NCBI RefSeq assembly: GCF_000733925.1 | Contig: NZ_JPOO01000001.1 | Coordinates: 620,001-684,000, forward strand | From: Arenibacter algicola | GTDB lineage: Bacteria > Bacteroidota > Bacteroidia > Flavobacteriales > Flavobacteriaceae | Direction of reading: 5' to 3' | DNA length: 64,000 nucleotides | Shown: in pieces, positions 26,271 through 35,867 of the stretch | How the letters are laid out: every line of letters begins with the position of its first letter | Numbering within the stretch: position 1 is the first letter of the stretch | Program-made: the position numbers and the translations under genes | Notes under the pieces: model-generated | The model's database searches: none | The model's input: only the letters and a program-made list of their open reading frames with translations | What the model was told of the DNA's origin: nothing

Positions 26271-26287
26271 AGTCGTAACATAGGTGT

Positions 26288-27523
26288 TCAAATTAATGTA
26301 CGTACATATGCCATGATTTGGATGCTTGCCCCTTTATTTTCAGAGACATAAGTGCTGTTGATATCCCCTGTCCTTTTAAGGTGCTCCTCATCTTTTAGCA
26401 GGTCGTTGACCAGGGTGAAGAATTCTGCTGGCGATTTAACAACCAATACTCCACCCTTATTGACCAAATCCTCTGCTTCCTTAAATCCTTTAAAGCTCGG
26501 GCCAATAATTACGGGAATACCGTAAACTGCAGGTTCTAAAGTATTGTGCAATCCGGTGGCAAAACCACCACCTACATAGGAAATTTCCGCGTAACTGTAA
26601 ATTTTGGTCAATAGCCCAATAGTGTCTATAATAAGAACCTCGTAGGCAGATAAATCCTTATTCTCCAATTCCGAATAAAGTATTGTTTTCTTATTGATGG
26701 AGGACTTAAGTTTGTTGATGTGCTCCGGTTTAATGTTGTGAGGGGCAAGAACAAATTTCAAGGAGGATTCACCAGTATTGATATAAGGAACCAAGACCTC
26801 TTCATCATCGGGCCAAGTGCTGCCGGCCACCAAGGTCTTTGCCCCATTTTTAAAATTTTCCATAAAGGCTAGGTTATTATCCCTTTCAAGAATTTCAATA
26901 ACCCTATCAAATCTGGTGTCCCCACTAATAGCGGTATTCTTGATGTTGATTTTACTTAATAATTCAATGGATTTGGTATCCTGAACAAAAATATGGGTGA
27001 AGTTGTGGAGGGCTTTTCTCATGAAACCACCGTAACTTTTAAAGTATATTTGATTTTCCTTAAATAGGGCGGAGATCAATAGGGTGGGGATGTTCCTTTG
27101 GGATAAGGCCCTCAAATAATTGGGCCAAATTTCGTACTTGACAAAAATGACCAACTTGGGATTGACAAGATCCAAGAATTCTATAGCGTTTTTTTTGGTG
27201 TCCATAGGGAGGTAGGTAACCAAATCGGCCGCTGCGGTATTTTTTTTGACCTCATAGCCAGAAGGAGAAAAAAAGGTCACCAATATTCGATATTCGGGAT
27301 AATTTTGCTTTAACTGTTCTATTATAGGAAGGCCTTGTTCAAATTCGCCCAAGGAGGCCGTGTGTACCCATATTATAGAATCTCTCTCTGAAATATTTTT
27401 CTTTAAATAGGACATTACCTCCTTCCGCCCATCTACGAAAAGTTTAATTTTTGGGTGGAACAAAGCAATCAATTTCAGGAAAAGAGCGGATAATTGTACG
27501 GCAAAATTATATATGGCAAACAC
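26288..27523 (-). CDS. waaA: 3-deoxy-D-manno-octulosonic acid (Kdo) transferase
   Basis: Transfers Kdo from CMP-Kdo to lipid A precursor at the inner membrane. An N-terminal membrane anchor (IYNFAVQLSALFLKLIALF) is followed by the GT30 N-domain with the catalytic glutamate in SLGEFEQG and the pattern VTFFSPSGYE. The C-terminal nucleotide domain has VGGGFATGLHNTLEPAVYGIPVI. The start is uncertain: no ATG fits, and the GTG at 27523 gives the usual short anchor, whereas a TTG at 27580 would add 19 residues and overlap the divergent promoter region. About 411 residues with the GTG start, the normal length. Confidence 0.93.
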   Translation of the reverse strand: MFAIYNFAVQLSALFLKLIALFHPKIKLFVDGRKEVMSYLKKNISERDSIIWVHTASLGEFEQGLPIIEQLKQNYPEYRILVTFFSPSGYEVKKNTAAADLVTYLPMDTKKNAIEFLDLVNPKLVIFVKYEIWPNYLRALSQRNIPTLLISALFKENQIYFKSYGGFMRKALHNFTHIFVQDTKSIELLSKINIKNTAISGDTRFDRVIEILERDNNLAFMENFKNGAKTLVAGSTWPDDEEVLVPYINTGESSLKFVLAPHNIKPEHINKLKSSINKKTILYSELENKDLSAYEVLIIDTIGLLTKIYSYAEISYVGGGFATGLHNTLEPAVYGIPVIIGPSFKGFKEAEDLVNKGGVLVVKSPAEFFTLVNDLLKDEEHLKRTGDINSTYVSENKGASIQIMAYVRTLI

Positions 27524-27584
27524 AGAATCTTCGTTTGGGGCTAAAATACGTTTCTTTATATAAATTCCATTGGCTGCCAATCCT

Positions 27585-27592
27585 TATTTTTG
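27585..27592 (+). promoter_or_regulatory. Candidate -7 box for the DegT-type aminotransferase
   Basis: TATTTTTG matches TAnnTTTG and lies 46 bases before the chosen ATG at 27639. A -33 partner is not clear. Confidence 0.35.
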
Positions 27593-27638
27593 TAATATTG
27601 TTCGCGCCAAACCAAGTTTGGAATCTAAGTTTTATTCG

Positions 27639-28796
27639 ATGAGGAAAATTCAAATGGTAGACCTAAAGGGTCAATATGAAGTCATAAAGGATGAAGTAAA
27701 TGCCTCTATTTCCAATGTTTTGGAAACGTCCGCATTTATTAATGGCCCCGAAGTACATGCCTTTCAAAAGGAATTGGAGGACTATTTGGGGGTGAAGCAC
27801 GTTATTCCCTGTGCCAATGGTACCGATGCCCTACAAATAGCTATGATGGGCTTGGGCTTAAAACCAGGTGATGAGGTAATAACGGCCGATTTTACCTTTG
27901 CAGCTACGGTAGAGGTGATTGCACTGTTACAACTTACCCCGGTCTTGGTAGACGTTGAGCCCGATAGTTTCAATATAGATCCCGCAGCCCTGGAAAAAGC
28001 AATTACTCCTAAAACCAAGGCTATAGTACCTGTTCATCTTTTTGGCCAATGTGCCAATATGGATGCAGTTCTAGAAATTGCAGAAAGACATAAGCTATTT
28101 GTTATAGAGGATAATGCACAGGCCATTGGGGCTGATTATACTTTTAAAAATGGAACAAAACAGAAAGCTGGAACTATGGGACATGTTGCGGCAACCTCAT
28201 TTTTCCCTTCCAAGAACTTAGGTTGTTATGGGGATGGCGGAGCTATTTTTACCAATGATGATGAACTGGCGCATACCCTGAGGGGAATTGTAAACCACGG
28301 GATGTACGAGCGCTACCATCACGATGTAGTGGGGGTCAACTCCAGGTTGGACTCTATTCAGGCAGCGGTTTTACGTTCCAAGTTGTCCCGACTGGACGCT
28401 TATAATGCCAGTAGGAGGGCAGCGGCAAGAAAATATTCCAAGGCCTTTGAGGGAAATAAAAATATTATTGTTCCCCAAATGGCCAATTCCTGTACCGAGA
28501 TTTGTGCAACCTGCGATTGTCATGTGTTCCATCAATATACCTTAAGGATTTTAAACGGCAAACGTGATGAATTGGTAAAGCATTTGGCGGAAAAACAAAT
28601 TCCATGTGGGGTGTATTATCCCATTCCTTTACACAGGCAAAAAGCCTATTTGGATGAACGTTATAATGAGAAGGATTTTCCGGTAACCAATCAATTGGTC
28701 AAGGAGGTAATTTCATTGCCAATGCACACCGAACTGGACGACGAGCAAATTAGTTTTATCACCCAAACCATTAACCAGTTTATTGGAGGGTTATAG
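27639..28796 (+). CDS. DegT/DnrJ/EryC1/StrS-family PLP aminotransferase
   Basis: Sugar aminotransferase that would convert a keto-sugar nucleotide to its amino form for O-antigen or other surface glycans. I start at the ATG at 27639 (MRKIQMVDLKGQYEVIKDEV); the longer upstream frame is not family-like and crosses a promoter box. The PLP-binding lysine is in TSFFPSKNLGCYGDGG (about K192), with the conserved NGTDALQ and EDNAQAIGA segments. An unusual cysteine cluster (CTEICATCDCHVFHQY) precedes the C-terminal domain. 385 residues. WbpE-type UDP-2-acetamido sugar transaminases are the likeliest relatives. Followed by galE 71 bases downstream. Confidence 0.9.
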   Translation: MRKIQMVDLKGQYEVIKDEVNASISNVLETSAFINGPEVHAFQKELEDYLGVKHVIPCANGTDALQIAMMGLGLKPGDEVITADFTFAATVEVIALLQLTPVLVDVEPDSFNIDPAALEKAITPKTKAIVPVHLFGQCANMDAVLEIAERHKLFVIEDNAQAIGADYTFKNGTKQKAGTMGHVAATSFFPSKNLGCYGDGGAIFTNDDELAHTLRGIVNHGMYERYHHDVVGVNSRLDSIQAAVLRSKLSRLDAYNASRRAAARKYSKAFEGNKNIIVPQMANSCTEICATCDCHVFHQYTLRILNGKRDELVKHLAEKQIPCGVYYPIPLHRQKAYLDERYNEKDFPVTNQLVKEVISLPMHTELDDEQISFITQTINQFIGGL

Positions 28797-28867
28797 TCGA
28801 ACGCTTGGGTCTGGCCAAGTTCACTTTATCAAAAATGAAAACCAAAATTTAAAATAAAAATCAATAG

Positions 28868-29884
28868 ATGAAAATACTCGTAACGGGAGGCTTGGGATTT
28901 ATAGGTTCCCATACCACGGTAGAATTACAGAATAAAGGCTATGAAGTAATTATTATTGACGATCTGTCCAATTCAACCGAAAAGGTCTTGGACGGTATAG
29001 TGGCCATTACGGGGAAGCGACCAATTTTTGAGAAAATAGATCTGAAAGAAAGGTCAAAAGTGGAGGATTTTTTTAAAAGACATCAGGATGTTGCCGGCGT
29101 TATTCATTTTGCGGCATCCAAGGCCGTTGGTGAAAGCGTGGAAAAACCATTGTTGTACTACGAGAACAATATAGGTACTTTGGTTTACTTGCTTAAAGAA
29201 CTTTCCCAAAAAAACAAATCCAGTTTCATCTTTAGTTCGTCATGTACAGTGTACGGACAGGCCGATAAGATGCCCATAACCGAAAGTGCACCGGTAAAGC
29301 CGGCGGAATCGCCCTATGGAAATACCAAACAAATGGGGGAGGAAATAATTCGTGATACCTGCAAGGTAACACCGGGCATAAATGCTATTGCCCTTAGATA
29401 CTTCAATCCAATGGGAGCACATCCCAGCGGGGAAATAGGGGAATTGCCAATTGGTGTTCCTCAAAATTTGGTTCCCTTTATTACCCAAACGGGCATGGGT
29501 ATCAGGGAGCAACTTTCCGTTTTTGGTGACGATTACCCTACCGAGGATGGTACCTGTATTAGGGATTATATTCATGTGGTAGACCTGGCCAAGGCCCACG
29601 TTGTGGCGTTGGAAAGATTACTGAACGGCAAGAACCAGGATAATTATGAAGTGTTCAATGTAGGGACAGGGAAAGGCAGTTCGGTTTTGGAGGTTATTAA
29701 AAGCTTCGAAAAAGTGTCCGGAAAAAAATTGAACTATAAAATTGTTGATAGAAGACCTGGTGATATCACTTCTGCCTATGCGGATACCACCAAGGCAAAC
29801 AAAGTTTTAGGCTGGAAGGCGGAATCTACTCTGGATGAAGCCATGAAGTCGGCCTGGCTTTGGGAAGAAAAAATTAGGAAATAA
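28868..29884 (+). CDS. galE: UDP-glucose 4-epimerase
   Basis: Extended SDR that interconverts UDP-glucose and UDP-galactose in the cytoplasm. NAD motif GGLGFIG (7-13). Catalytic residues: the serine cluster in FSSSCTVYG (S123-S125) and Y150-GNT-K154. Substrate loop ALRYFNPMGAHPSGEIGE and C-terminal RRPGDITSAYADTTKANKVLGWK are typical of GalE. 338 residues is the standard length. It lies just after the DegT aminotransferase and probably supplies precursors for surface polysaccharide. Confidence 0.95.
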   Translation: MKILVTGGLGFIGSHTTVELQNKGYEVIIIDDLSNSTEKVLDGIVAITGKRPIFEKIDLKERSKVEDFFKRHQDVAGVIHFAASKAVGESVEKPLLYYENNIGTLVYLLKELSQKNKSSFIFSSSCTVYGQADKMPITESAPVKPAESPYGNTKQMGEEIIRDTCKVTPGINAIALRYFNPMGAHPSGEIGELPIGVPQNLVPFITQTGMGIREQLSVFGDDYPTEDGTCIRDYIHVVDLAKAHVVALERLLNGKNQDNYEVFNVGTGKGSSVLEVIKSFEKVSGKKLNYKIVDRRPGDITSAYADTTKANKVLGWKAESTLDEAMKSAWLWEEKIRK

Positions 29885-30041
29885 ATCTCTAGAACCTAAT
29901 ATTTCTATTTTAACAAGCCAGGAGGGTTGTGTAAATAATCGTCCCCCTCTATTTGTGTGGAATTCTTCATAGTTTGGATAAATTAAGCTTGAAGAAAGCA
30001 ACCCATCCTGATCCTTTGTATCCTATAATAAAAAAGGATTT

Positions 30042-30470
30042 ATGAAATTATTTGTTGCTTTAATAACGGTTTTGCTAACACTAAATTGTAGTGATAACGA
30101 TACGGATGATGCATCTAATTGTTCGGATGTATTCTGTACCGAAGAATTTAGGACTATTACGGTTAGTGTCAAGGACAAGGACGGTGTTGCCGTGGCCTTG
30201 GACAGTTTTAAGGTTGTTGATCTGACTAATGGAGACGATATCACTCTTGATGCTTCAGGCAGTGAGTATGAATGGATGACAAAAAACGGGACCTATCCTC
30301 TGTTCAGCGATAAATATGCTGCAAAATACCGCAATAAGGAAATTGAAATAAATTTTCAGGGTTATGTTGATGACAAGCTTTTGGTTGATTCGGATTTCAC
30401 GGTAGGCGCAGATTGTTGTCATGTTGCACTTGTTGAGGGGGATACTGATATTGTGTTGGCCAATCCTTAA
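30042..30470 (+). CDS. Hypothetical lipoprotein
   Basis: 142 residues. The N-terminal signal MKLFVALITVLLTLNC ends at Cys16 with an atypical lipobox (Asn at -1) and is followed by an acidic linker (SDNDTDDASNCSD), usual for Bacteroidota lipoproteins. The rest is beta-rich, with extra cysteines (VFC, ADCCHV) that could form disulfides. I recognise no family. Alone between galE and another small hypothetical gene. Confidence 0.75.
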   Translation: MKLFVALITVLLTLNCSDNDTDDASNCSDVFCTEEFRTITVSVKDKDGVAVALDSFKVVDLTNGDDITLDASGSEYEWMTKNGTYPLFSDKYAAKYRNKEIEINFQGYVDDKLLVDSDFTVGADCCHVALVEGDTDIVLANP

Positions 30471-30637
30471 TTGGAAGGCAACCGTGAAGTATTTTAAGAA
30501 ATAGGGGGCCAGGGGGAAAATTGGTCAATCCTTTATTATTTCGTCGAAAATAGTCCCAAGACTGCGGAATTATCGAAAAAGTTGGCTTTATTGCGCTTCC
30601 TTGAAAACCATTTCAAATAAATTTTCGTAAATAGCAT

Positions 30638-30994
30638 ATGGTTGTAAATTTCCCCAACATTTCGTCGCTTCTAAAACATGCTGAGGATCAAAGTCTCTAT
30701 CAGAATCTGGTATCACAATTACAGAAGGATTTTGTGTTCGCCAATGTTTTTATAGAATTGCCGGACAAGATATCTCCCAAGGACCTAAAAACCTTGATAC
30801 ATGAGAAAGTATATTATTTGATCATGGAGAAATTCACCGATTATTTAAACCTTCTTTATATTATTGATGTCCCGGAGAAAGTGGTCAAGGCCATTGAAGC
30901 CACCGACGTGGTTGAAATTTCGGAGCAGGTTACCTTCGAGATCCTTAAAAGGGAATGGCAAAAAGTGTGGTTTAGAAACGAGTACGGATCCTAG
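30638..30994 (+). CDS. Conserved hypothetical cytosolic protein
   Basis: 118 residues with no signal or membrane segment, alpha-helical and rich in charged and aromatic residues (FPNISSLLKHAEDQSLYQNL; LKREWQKVWFRNEYGS). It looks like a small conserved flavobacterial protein, but I cannot name the family. It runs convergent with the beta-barrel gene on the opposite strand, the two stops being one base apart. Confidence 0.7.
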   Translation: MVVNFPNISSLLKHAEDQSLYQNLVSQLQKDFVFANVFIELPDKISPKDLKTLIHEKVYYLIMEKFTDYLNLLYIIDVPEKVVKAIEATDVVEISEQVTFEILKREWQKVWFRNEYGS

Positions 30995-30995
30995 A

Positions 30996-31526
30996 TTAAA
31001 AATATACCCTTACAAAGGGCATAAAGGCATCGGCATAAATACTTCTTTGTTGGTCGTGCAAAACATTGTATCGTATGCCCACGGTTACATTCCTATTGCC
31101 GTAACCTATACCCAGAAACAAGGCCGGTGACCAATAATTTTCTTCCTGGTTGCCACCGTCAAGTTCAAGTACACGATATACCCTAAGCTGTTCCATTTCG
31201 GCAGAAAGTTGTAATGCACGAATTGGATTGAACAAGGAAAGTACACTGCCTCCATAAGCCACTAATTTTGCATTGCGAAATTTGGCATAGTTGAAGTTGA
31301 CTCCCAATCCTACCCCGAATTGCTCGTTGGCTTGGTAAATGGCACTGGGAGAGATAGATGCATTGAAGGAATTATTGCCAAAACCGAGGCCTAAATTGCC
31401 TCCAAAATATACCTGGTTCCAAAAATCGGAATTCCCTGGGGTGGGTTGCGAGTAACCTAAGCCCCAAAATGCCGTGAAAAAAACACATAAAATCACGCTT
31501 TTTTTTAAGGAATGACGATTTAACAT
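30996..31526 (-). CDS. Small outer-membrane beta-barrel protein
   Basis: Signal peptide (about 1-27, ending GLGYSQ) followed by alternating beta-strands with aromatic girdles (VYFGGNLGLGFGNNSF, ALFLGIGYGNRNVTVGIRY) and a C-terminal strand ending in Phe (FMPFVRVYF). 176 residues, enough for an 8-stranded barrel. From memory, relatives are sometimes named alpha-ketoglutarate decarboxylase in databases, probably because they sit next to sucA as here; nothing in the sequence supports an enzyme. Function unknown. Confidence 0.78.
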   Translation of the reverse strand: MLNRHSLKKSVILCVFFTAFWGLGYSQPTPGNSDFWNQVYFGGNLGLGFGNNSFNASISPSAIYQANEQFGVGLGVNFNYAKFRNAKLVAYGGSVLSLFNPIRALQLSAEMEQLRVYRVLELDGGNQEENYWSPALFLGIGYGNRNVTVGIRYNVLHDQQRSIYADAFMPFVRVYF

Positions 31527-31587
31527 AATTATTGTAATAATTTTCCATTATTCAGGGCTAAGATAAGCTTAGATATGCTAAATGTTG

Positions 31588-31595
31588 TATTTTTG
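31588..31595 (+). promoter_or_regulatory. Candidate -7 box for sucA
   Basis: TATTTTTG, a match to TAnnTTTG, lies 35 bases upstream of the sucA ATG. No clear -33 TTTG. Confidence 0.38.
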
Positions 31596-31630
31596 AATAA
31601 ATTTTGTTCAAAAGACAGAGAGACTTTTTC

Positions 31631-34441
31631 ATGGATAAATATTCCTTTTTAAACGCTGCGCATACTTCTTATTTCGCAGAATTATACGATAAGTATTTAA
31701 TAAATCCCGATAGTGTAGAGCCTAGTTGGAGGGCCTTTTTTCAAGGGTTCGATTTTGGCATGGAAAATTCCATGGATGGGATGGTCGATGAATTGCAGAC
31801 GGCACCATTGTCTGTGGCTGGTGGTCACGAGGTAGAGGTTCCGGAGAAACTTCAGAAGGAGTTTCAGGTAGTTCGACTCATAGATGGGTACAGGACTAGA
31901 GGGCATTTGTTTACCAAAACAAATCCAGTGAGGGAGAGAAGACAGTATTTCCCCACTTTGGAAATTGGGAATTTTGGCCTTGCTCCAAGTGATTTGGATA
32001 CCACATTTACCGCAGGGGAAATTTTGGGAATAGGCCCTAGCACCTTGCGTGAAATCATACAGCACCTTACAAGCATATATTGTGATGCCATTGGGGTGGA
32101 ATATATGTATATCAGAAACCCGGAGAGGGTGGAATGGATCCAAAATTGGTTGAATGTCAATGACAATCATCCCAAATACGATGCCGACAGGAAAAAGCAT
32201 ATTCTTAAAAAATTAAATGAGGCGGTTTCCTTCGAAGGATTCCTGCACACCAAATATGTGGGTCAAAAGAGGTTTTCTTTGGAAGGAAATGAATCGTTGA
32301 TACCGGCATTGGATGCGGTAGTGGAAAAAGCTGCCGAAATGGGGGTGGAGCAATTTGTTATGGGTATGGCCCATAGGGGCCGCTTGAATGTTCTTACCAA
32401 TATATTTGGCAAGAAGGCAAAGGATATCTTTAGTGAGTTCGATGGTAAGGATTATGAGCAGGAGATTTTTGATGGGGATGTGAAATACCATTTGGGGTGG
32501 ACTTCTGAACGGAAAGCCAACAATGGAAAAAAAATAATAATGAATATTGCGCCAAACCCTTCCCACTTGGAGACTGTTGGTGCGGTAGTTGAAGGTATCG
32601 CCAGGGCAAAGCAGGATGCTCGTTATAAAGACGATTTTTCCAAGGTATTGCCTATTGTAGTGCATGGTGATGCTGCCATTGCAGGGCAGGGATTGGTTTA
32701 TGAAGTGGTGCAAATGGCAAATTTGGATGGTTATAAAACCAATGGTACCATTCATATTGTTGTAAATAATCAAATTGGGTTTACTACCAATTATTTGGAT
32801 GCCCGTAGCTCTACTTATTGTACGGACGTGGCCAAAGTAACCTTGAGTCCGGTGCTACATGTTAATTCGGACGATCCGGAGGCAGTTGTTCATGCCTCGC
32901 TTTTTGCCTTGGAATTTCGTATGCGTTTTCAAAGGGATGTATTTTTAGATCTTTTGGGGTATAGGAAATATGGGCATAACGAAGGTGATGAGCCGCGTTT
33001 TACCCAGCCAAAACTGTATAAAGCAATTGCCAAGCATAAAAACTCGAGGGACATTTATGCTGCAGCATTGATTAAGGAAGGTATTATAGGTGACGGTTTT
33101 GTGCAAGAGTTGGAAGAACAATACAAAGCTTCTTTGGAGGAGGAATTGGAAGATTCCAGAAAAGAGGATAAGACCGTGATAACCCCCTTTATGGCCGATG
33201 AATGGAGCGGTTATACCCATGTGCGCGAGTGGGAGATGATGGATCCGGTGGATACAAAATACGATAAAAAGAAACTTACGGATATAGCCAAGGTGTTGAC
33301 AGAGTTGCCCAAGAATAAGAAGTTCTTGCGCAAAGTTGAGAAATTGGTGAACGATCGCAAGGCTATGTTTTTTGAAAATGATACCTTGGATTGGGCCATG
33401 GGAGAGCTTTTGGCCTACGGTACTCTTTTGGAGGAAGGTTACGGGGTGCGTATGTCCGGACAGGATGTTGAAAGAGGTACTTTTTCACACCGCCATGCCG
33501 TAATGAAAGTGGAAGAAAGTGAGGAGGAAGTAATGCTTTTAAACCACATTTCGGATAAACAGGGAACTTTTCAAATATATAATTCACTTTTATCGGAATA
33601 TGGTGTAGTTGGTTTTGATTATGGATACGCTATGGCGAGCCCCAATACCTTAACGATTTGGGAAGCTCAATTTGGGGATTTTAGCAATGGTGCCCAGATT
33701 ATGATAGATCAGTACATATCCGCAGCGGAGGATAAATGGAAATTACAGAATGGTTTGGTAATGCTGTTGCCGCACGGGTACGAAGGTCAGGGCGCAGAAC
33801 ATTCGTCCGCCCGTATGGAGCGATATTTACAATTATGTGCAAGGGATAATATGTATATCGCCGATGTAACTACCCCTGCAAATATGTTCCATTTGTTGAG
33901 AAGGCAAATGAAGGTGAATTTCAGAAAGCCTTTAATAGTGTTTACACCAAAAAGTTTGTTGAGGCATCCACGGGCCGTATCAACGGTTGAGGAATTTGCA
34001 AACGGGGAATTCCAAACGGTAATTGATGATGCAACCGCCGAGGTGTCCAAAATTAAGAGCATGGTATTCTGTACCGGTAAATTCTATTACGACCTTTTGG
34101 CTTATAAGGAGGAAAATAATAGGGAAGACGTAGCCTTGGTAAGGGTAGAACAATTGTTTCCGGTGCCGACAAAGCAAATGAAGGCAATAATGGATAAATA
34201 TAAAAATGCCGAAGACAAGGTTTGGGCACAGGAGGAACCGAGGAATATGGGTGCTTGGGGTCATTTAACCATGCATTTCAGTGAGGCACATAAATTAAGG
34301 GTAGCCTCCAGAAGATTTTACGCTTCCCCAGCAGCCGGTAGTGCAGTACGTTCCAAGCGTCGTCATCAGCAGGTAATAGATTATGTTTTTGATATAAACA
34401 AAAACAATATGGGAAGAAACCCGGAGTCTACTGATAATTAG
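31631..34441 (+). CDS. sucA: 2-oxoglutarate dehydrogenase E1 component
   Basis: Thiamine-diphosphate-dependent decarboxylase that starts the 2-oxoglutarate dehydrogenase step of the TCA cycle. I start at the ATG giving MDKYSFLNAAHTSYFAELYD, the family N-terminus; the upstream TTG frame is spurious. The N-terminal E1 segment, the thiamine motif (GDAAIAGQG with downstream VVNNQIGF) and the transketolase-like C-terminal part (LPHGYEGQGAEHSSARMERY) are all present. 936 residues, full length. The E2 gene follows 115 bases downstream. Confidence 0.96.
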   Translation: MDKYSFLNAAHTSYFAELYDKYLINPDSVEPSWRAFFQGFDFGMENSMDGMVDELQTAPLSVAGGHEVEVPEKLQKEFQVVRLIDGYRTRGHLFTKTNPVRERRQYFPTLEIGNFGLAPSDLDTTFTAGEILGIGPSTLREIIQHLTSIYCDAIGVEYMYIRNPERVEWIQNWLNVNDNHPKYDADRKKHILKKLNEAVSFEGFLHTKYVGQKRFSLEGNESLIPALDAVVEKAAEMGVEQFVMGMAHRGRLNVLTNIFGKKAKDIFSEFDGKDYEQEIFDGDVKYHLGWTSERKANNGKKIIMNIAPNPSHLETVGAVVEGIARAKQDARYKDDFSKVLPIVVHGDAAIAGQGLVYEVVQMANLDGYKTNGTIHIVVNNQIGFTTNYLDARSSTYCTDVAKVTLSPVLHVNSDDPEAVVHASLFALEFRMRFQRDVFLDLLGYRKYGHNEGDEPRFTQPKLYKAIAKHKNSRDIYAAALIKEGIIGDGFVQELEEQYKASLEEELEDSRKEDKTVITPFMADEWSGYTHVREWEMMDPVDTKYDKKKLTDIAKVLTELPKNKKFLRKVEKLVNDRKAMFFENDTLDWAMGELLAYGTLLEEGYGVRMSGQDVERGTFSHRHAVMKVEESEEEVMLLNHISDKQGTFQIYNSLLSEYGVVGFDYGYAMASPNTLTIWEAQFGDFSNGAQIMIDQYISAAEDKWKLQNGLVMLLPHGYEGQGAEHSSARMERYLQLCARDNMYIADVTTPANMFHLLRRQMKVNFRKPLIVFTPKSLLRHPRAVSTVEEFANGEFQTVIDDATAEVSKIKSMVFCTGKFYYDLLAYKEENNREDVALVRVEQLFPVPTKQMKAIMDKYKNAEDKVWAQEEPRNMGAWGHLTMHFSEAHKLRVASRRFYASPAAGSAVRSKRRHQQVIDYVFDINKNNMGRNPESTDN

Positions 34442-34556
34442 TATTATTTATTTTGGGGATTGATCGGTGGAAACTCCTAAATGTCCAAAAGGAAAATTTG
34501 ATAAAGGTTAGAATTAAGAACGAGTTTAGACAAAACACAAATTAAAATTATAAAAC

Positions 34557-35780
34557 ATGATTTTAGAAATGAAAGTCCCTTCTCCAGGGGAATCCATTAC
34601 GGAAGTAGAGATAGCAGAATGGCTGGTGAGCGATGGTGATTACGTGGAGAAAGATCAGGCAATAGCGGAAGTAGATTCGGACAAGGCCACATTGGAATTA
34701 CCGGCAGAGGAAAGTGGTATTATTACCCTTAAGGCCGAGGTGGGTGATGCTGTTGCCGTAGGTGCGGTAGTATGTTTAATAGACACTAGTGCTTCCAAAC
34801 CTGAAGGGGTCGCCAAGAGTGAAGAAAAACCAACGGAAAAGAAACCGGAGGTTAAAGCGGTAGCGGAACAGAAAACCGAGGCTAAACCAGAAAAAACCTC
34901 TTATGCTTCAGGATCAGCTTCACCGGCTGCCAAGAAAATACTTGCTGAGAAAGATTTGGATGCCTCATCTATAAAAGGCACGGGAAAAGACGGGCGTATT
35001 ACAAAGGAAGATGCTGTAAAAGCAGTGCCTTCAATGGGTACTCCTACAGGAGGGTCGAGAGGGGAAAGTAGAACCAAGTTGTCCATGTTGCGCCGTAAGG
35101 TTGCCGAGCGTTTGGTTGCTGCTAAAAATGAAACAGCAATGTTGACCACTTTTAATGAAGTGGATATGTCGGCTATCTTTGCGCTAAGGAATCAATACAA
35201 GGAAGATTTTAAAGACAAGCATAATGTTGGTTTAGGGTTTATGTCCTTTTTTACAAAGGCCGTAATCAGGGCGTTGCAAATGTATCCTTCCGTGAACTCA
35301 ATGATAGACGGCAAGGAGATGATTTCTTATGATTTCTGTGATATCAGTATAGCCGTTTCTGGGCCAAAAGGTCTTATGGTACCTGTTATTCGCAATGCAG
35401 AGAACTTGACCTTCAGAGGAGTGGAGGCCGAAGTAAAAAGATTGGCCATTAGAGCTCGTGAAGGCGAGATTACTGTCGATGAGATGACAGGGGGTACCTT
35501 TACCATTACCAATGGTGGAGTATTTGGTTCCATGTTGTCCACTCCAATTATTAATCCTCCCCAAAGTGCAATCTTAGGAATGCACAATATAGTGGAAAGG
35601 CCAATTGCGCGTGATGGGGCCATAGCCATAGCACCTATAATGTATGTTGCCCTGTCCTATGATCACCGTATTATTGACGGTAAGGAGTCTGTAGGTTTCC
35701 TAGTGGCGGTTAAGGAGGCTTTGGAGAGTCCTGAAGAATTGTTGATGGATAACAACGTTAAAAAGGCGTTGGAGCTTTAA
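34557..35780 (+). CDS. sucB: Dihydrolipoyllysine-residue succinyltransferase (2-oxoglutarate dehydrogenase E2)
   Basis: Core component of the 2-oxoglutarate dehydrogenase complex, passing succinyl from lipoyl to CoA. It has an N-terminal lipoyl domain with the modified lysine in DSDKATLEL (K43), an Ala/Lys/Glu/Pro-rich linker at about 80-120, and an E3-binding domain (SPAAKKILAEKDLDASSIKG). The catalytic domain carries the active-site SYDHRIIDG (His370, Asp374). 407 residues, a single lipoyl domain, standard. It lies downstream of sucA; a hairpin terminator follows. Confidence 0.96.
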   Translation: MILEMKVPSPGESITEVEIAEWLVSDGDYVEKDQAIAEVDSDKATLELPAEESGIITLKAEVGDAVAVGAVVCLIDTSASKPEGVAKSEEKPTEKKPEVKAVAEQKTEAKPEKTSYASGSASPAAKKILAEKDLDASSIKGTGKDGRITKEDAVKAVPSMGTPTGGSRGESRTKLSMLRRKVAERLVAAKNETAMLTTFNEVDMSAIFALRNQYKEDFKDKHNVGLGFMSFFTKAVIRALQMYPSVNSMIDGKEMISYDFCDISIAVSGPKGLMVPVIRNAENLTFRGVEAEVKRLAIRAREGEITVDEMTGGTFTITNGGVFGSMLSTPIINPPQSAILGMHNIVERPIARDGAIAIAPIMYVALSYDHRIIDGKESVGFLVAVKEALESPEELLMDNNVKKALEL

Positions 35781-35826
35781 TAGAATAATTTATCAGTGGG
35801 GTGTAATCCCTACTCCTAATAACATT

Positions 35827-35867
35827 GACCTGTCGAGATTTAAAAACTTGGCAGGTCTTATTGTTTT
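35827..35867 (+). terminator. Probable terminator of sucAB
   Basis: An 8-base stem GACCTGTC (35827-35834)/GGCAGGTC (35850-35857), with one G-T pair, is followed by the T-rich TTATTGTTTT. It lies 46 bases after the sucB stop and abuts the end of the convergent retropepsin-like gene. Confidence 0.6.

Noticed and set aside
26026..26283. Open frame on the plus strand across from the small lipoprotein
   Set aside because: It covers the same bases as the minus-strand lipoprotein gene, which has a plausible signal and operon position; the plus frame has neither.
32213..32773. 186-codon open frame on the minus strand
   Set aside because: Antisense to sucA, composition typical of a reverse-strand shadow.
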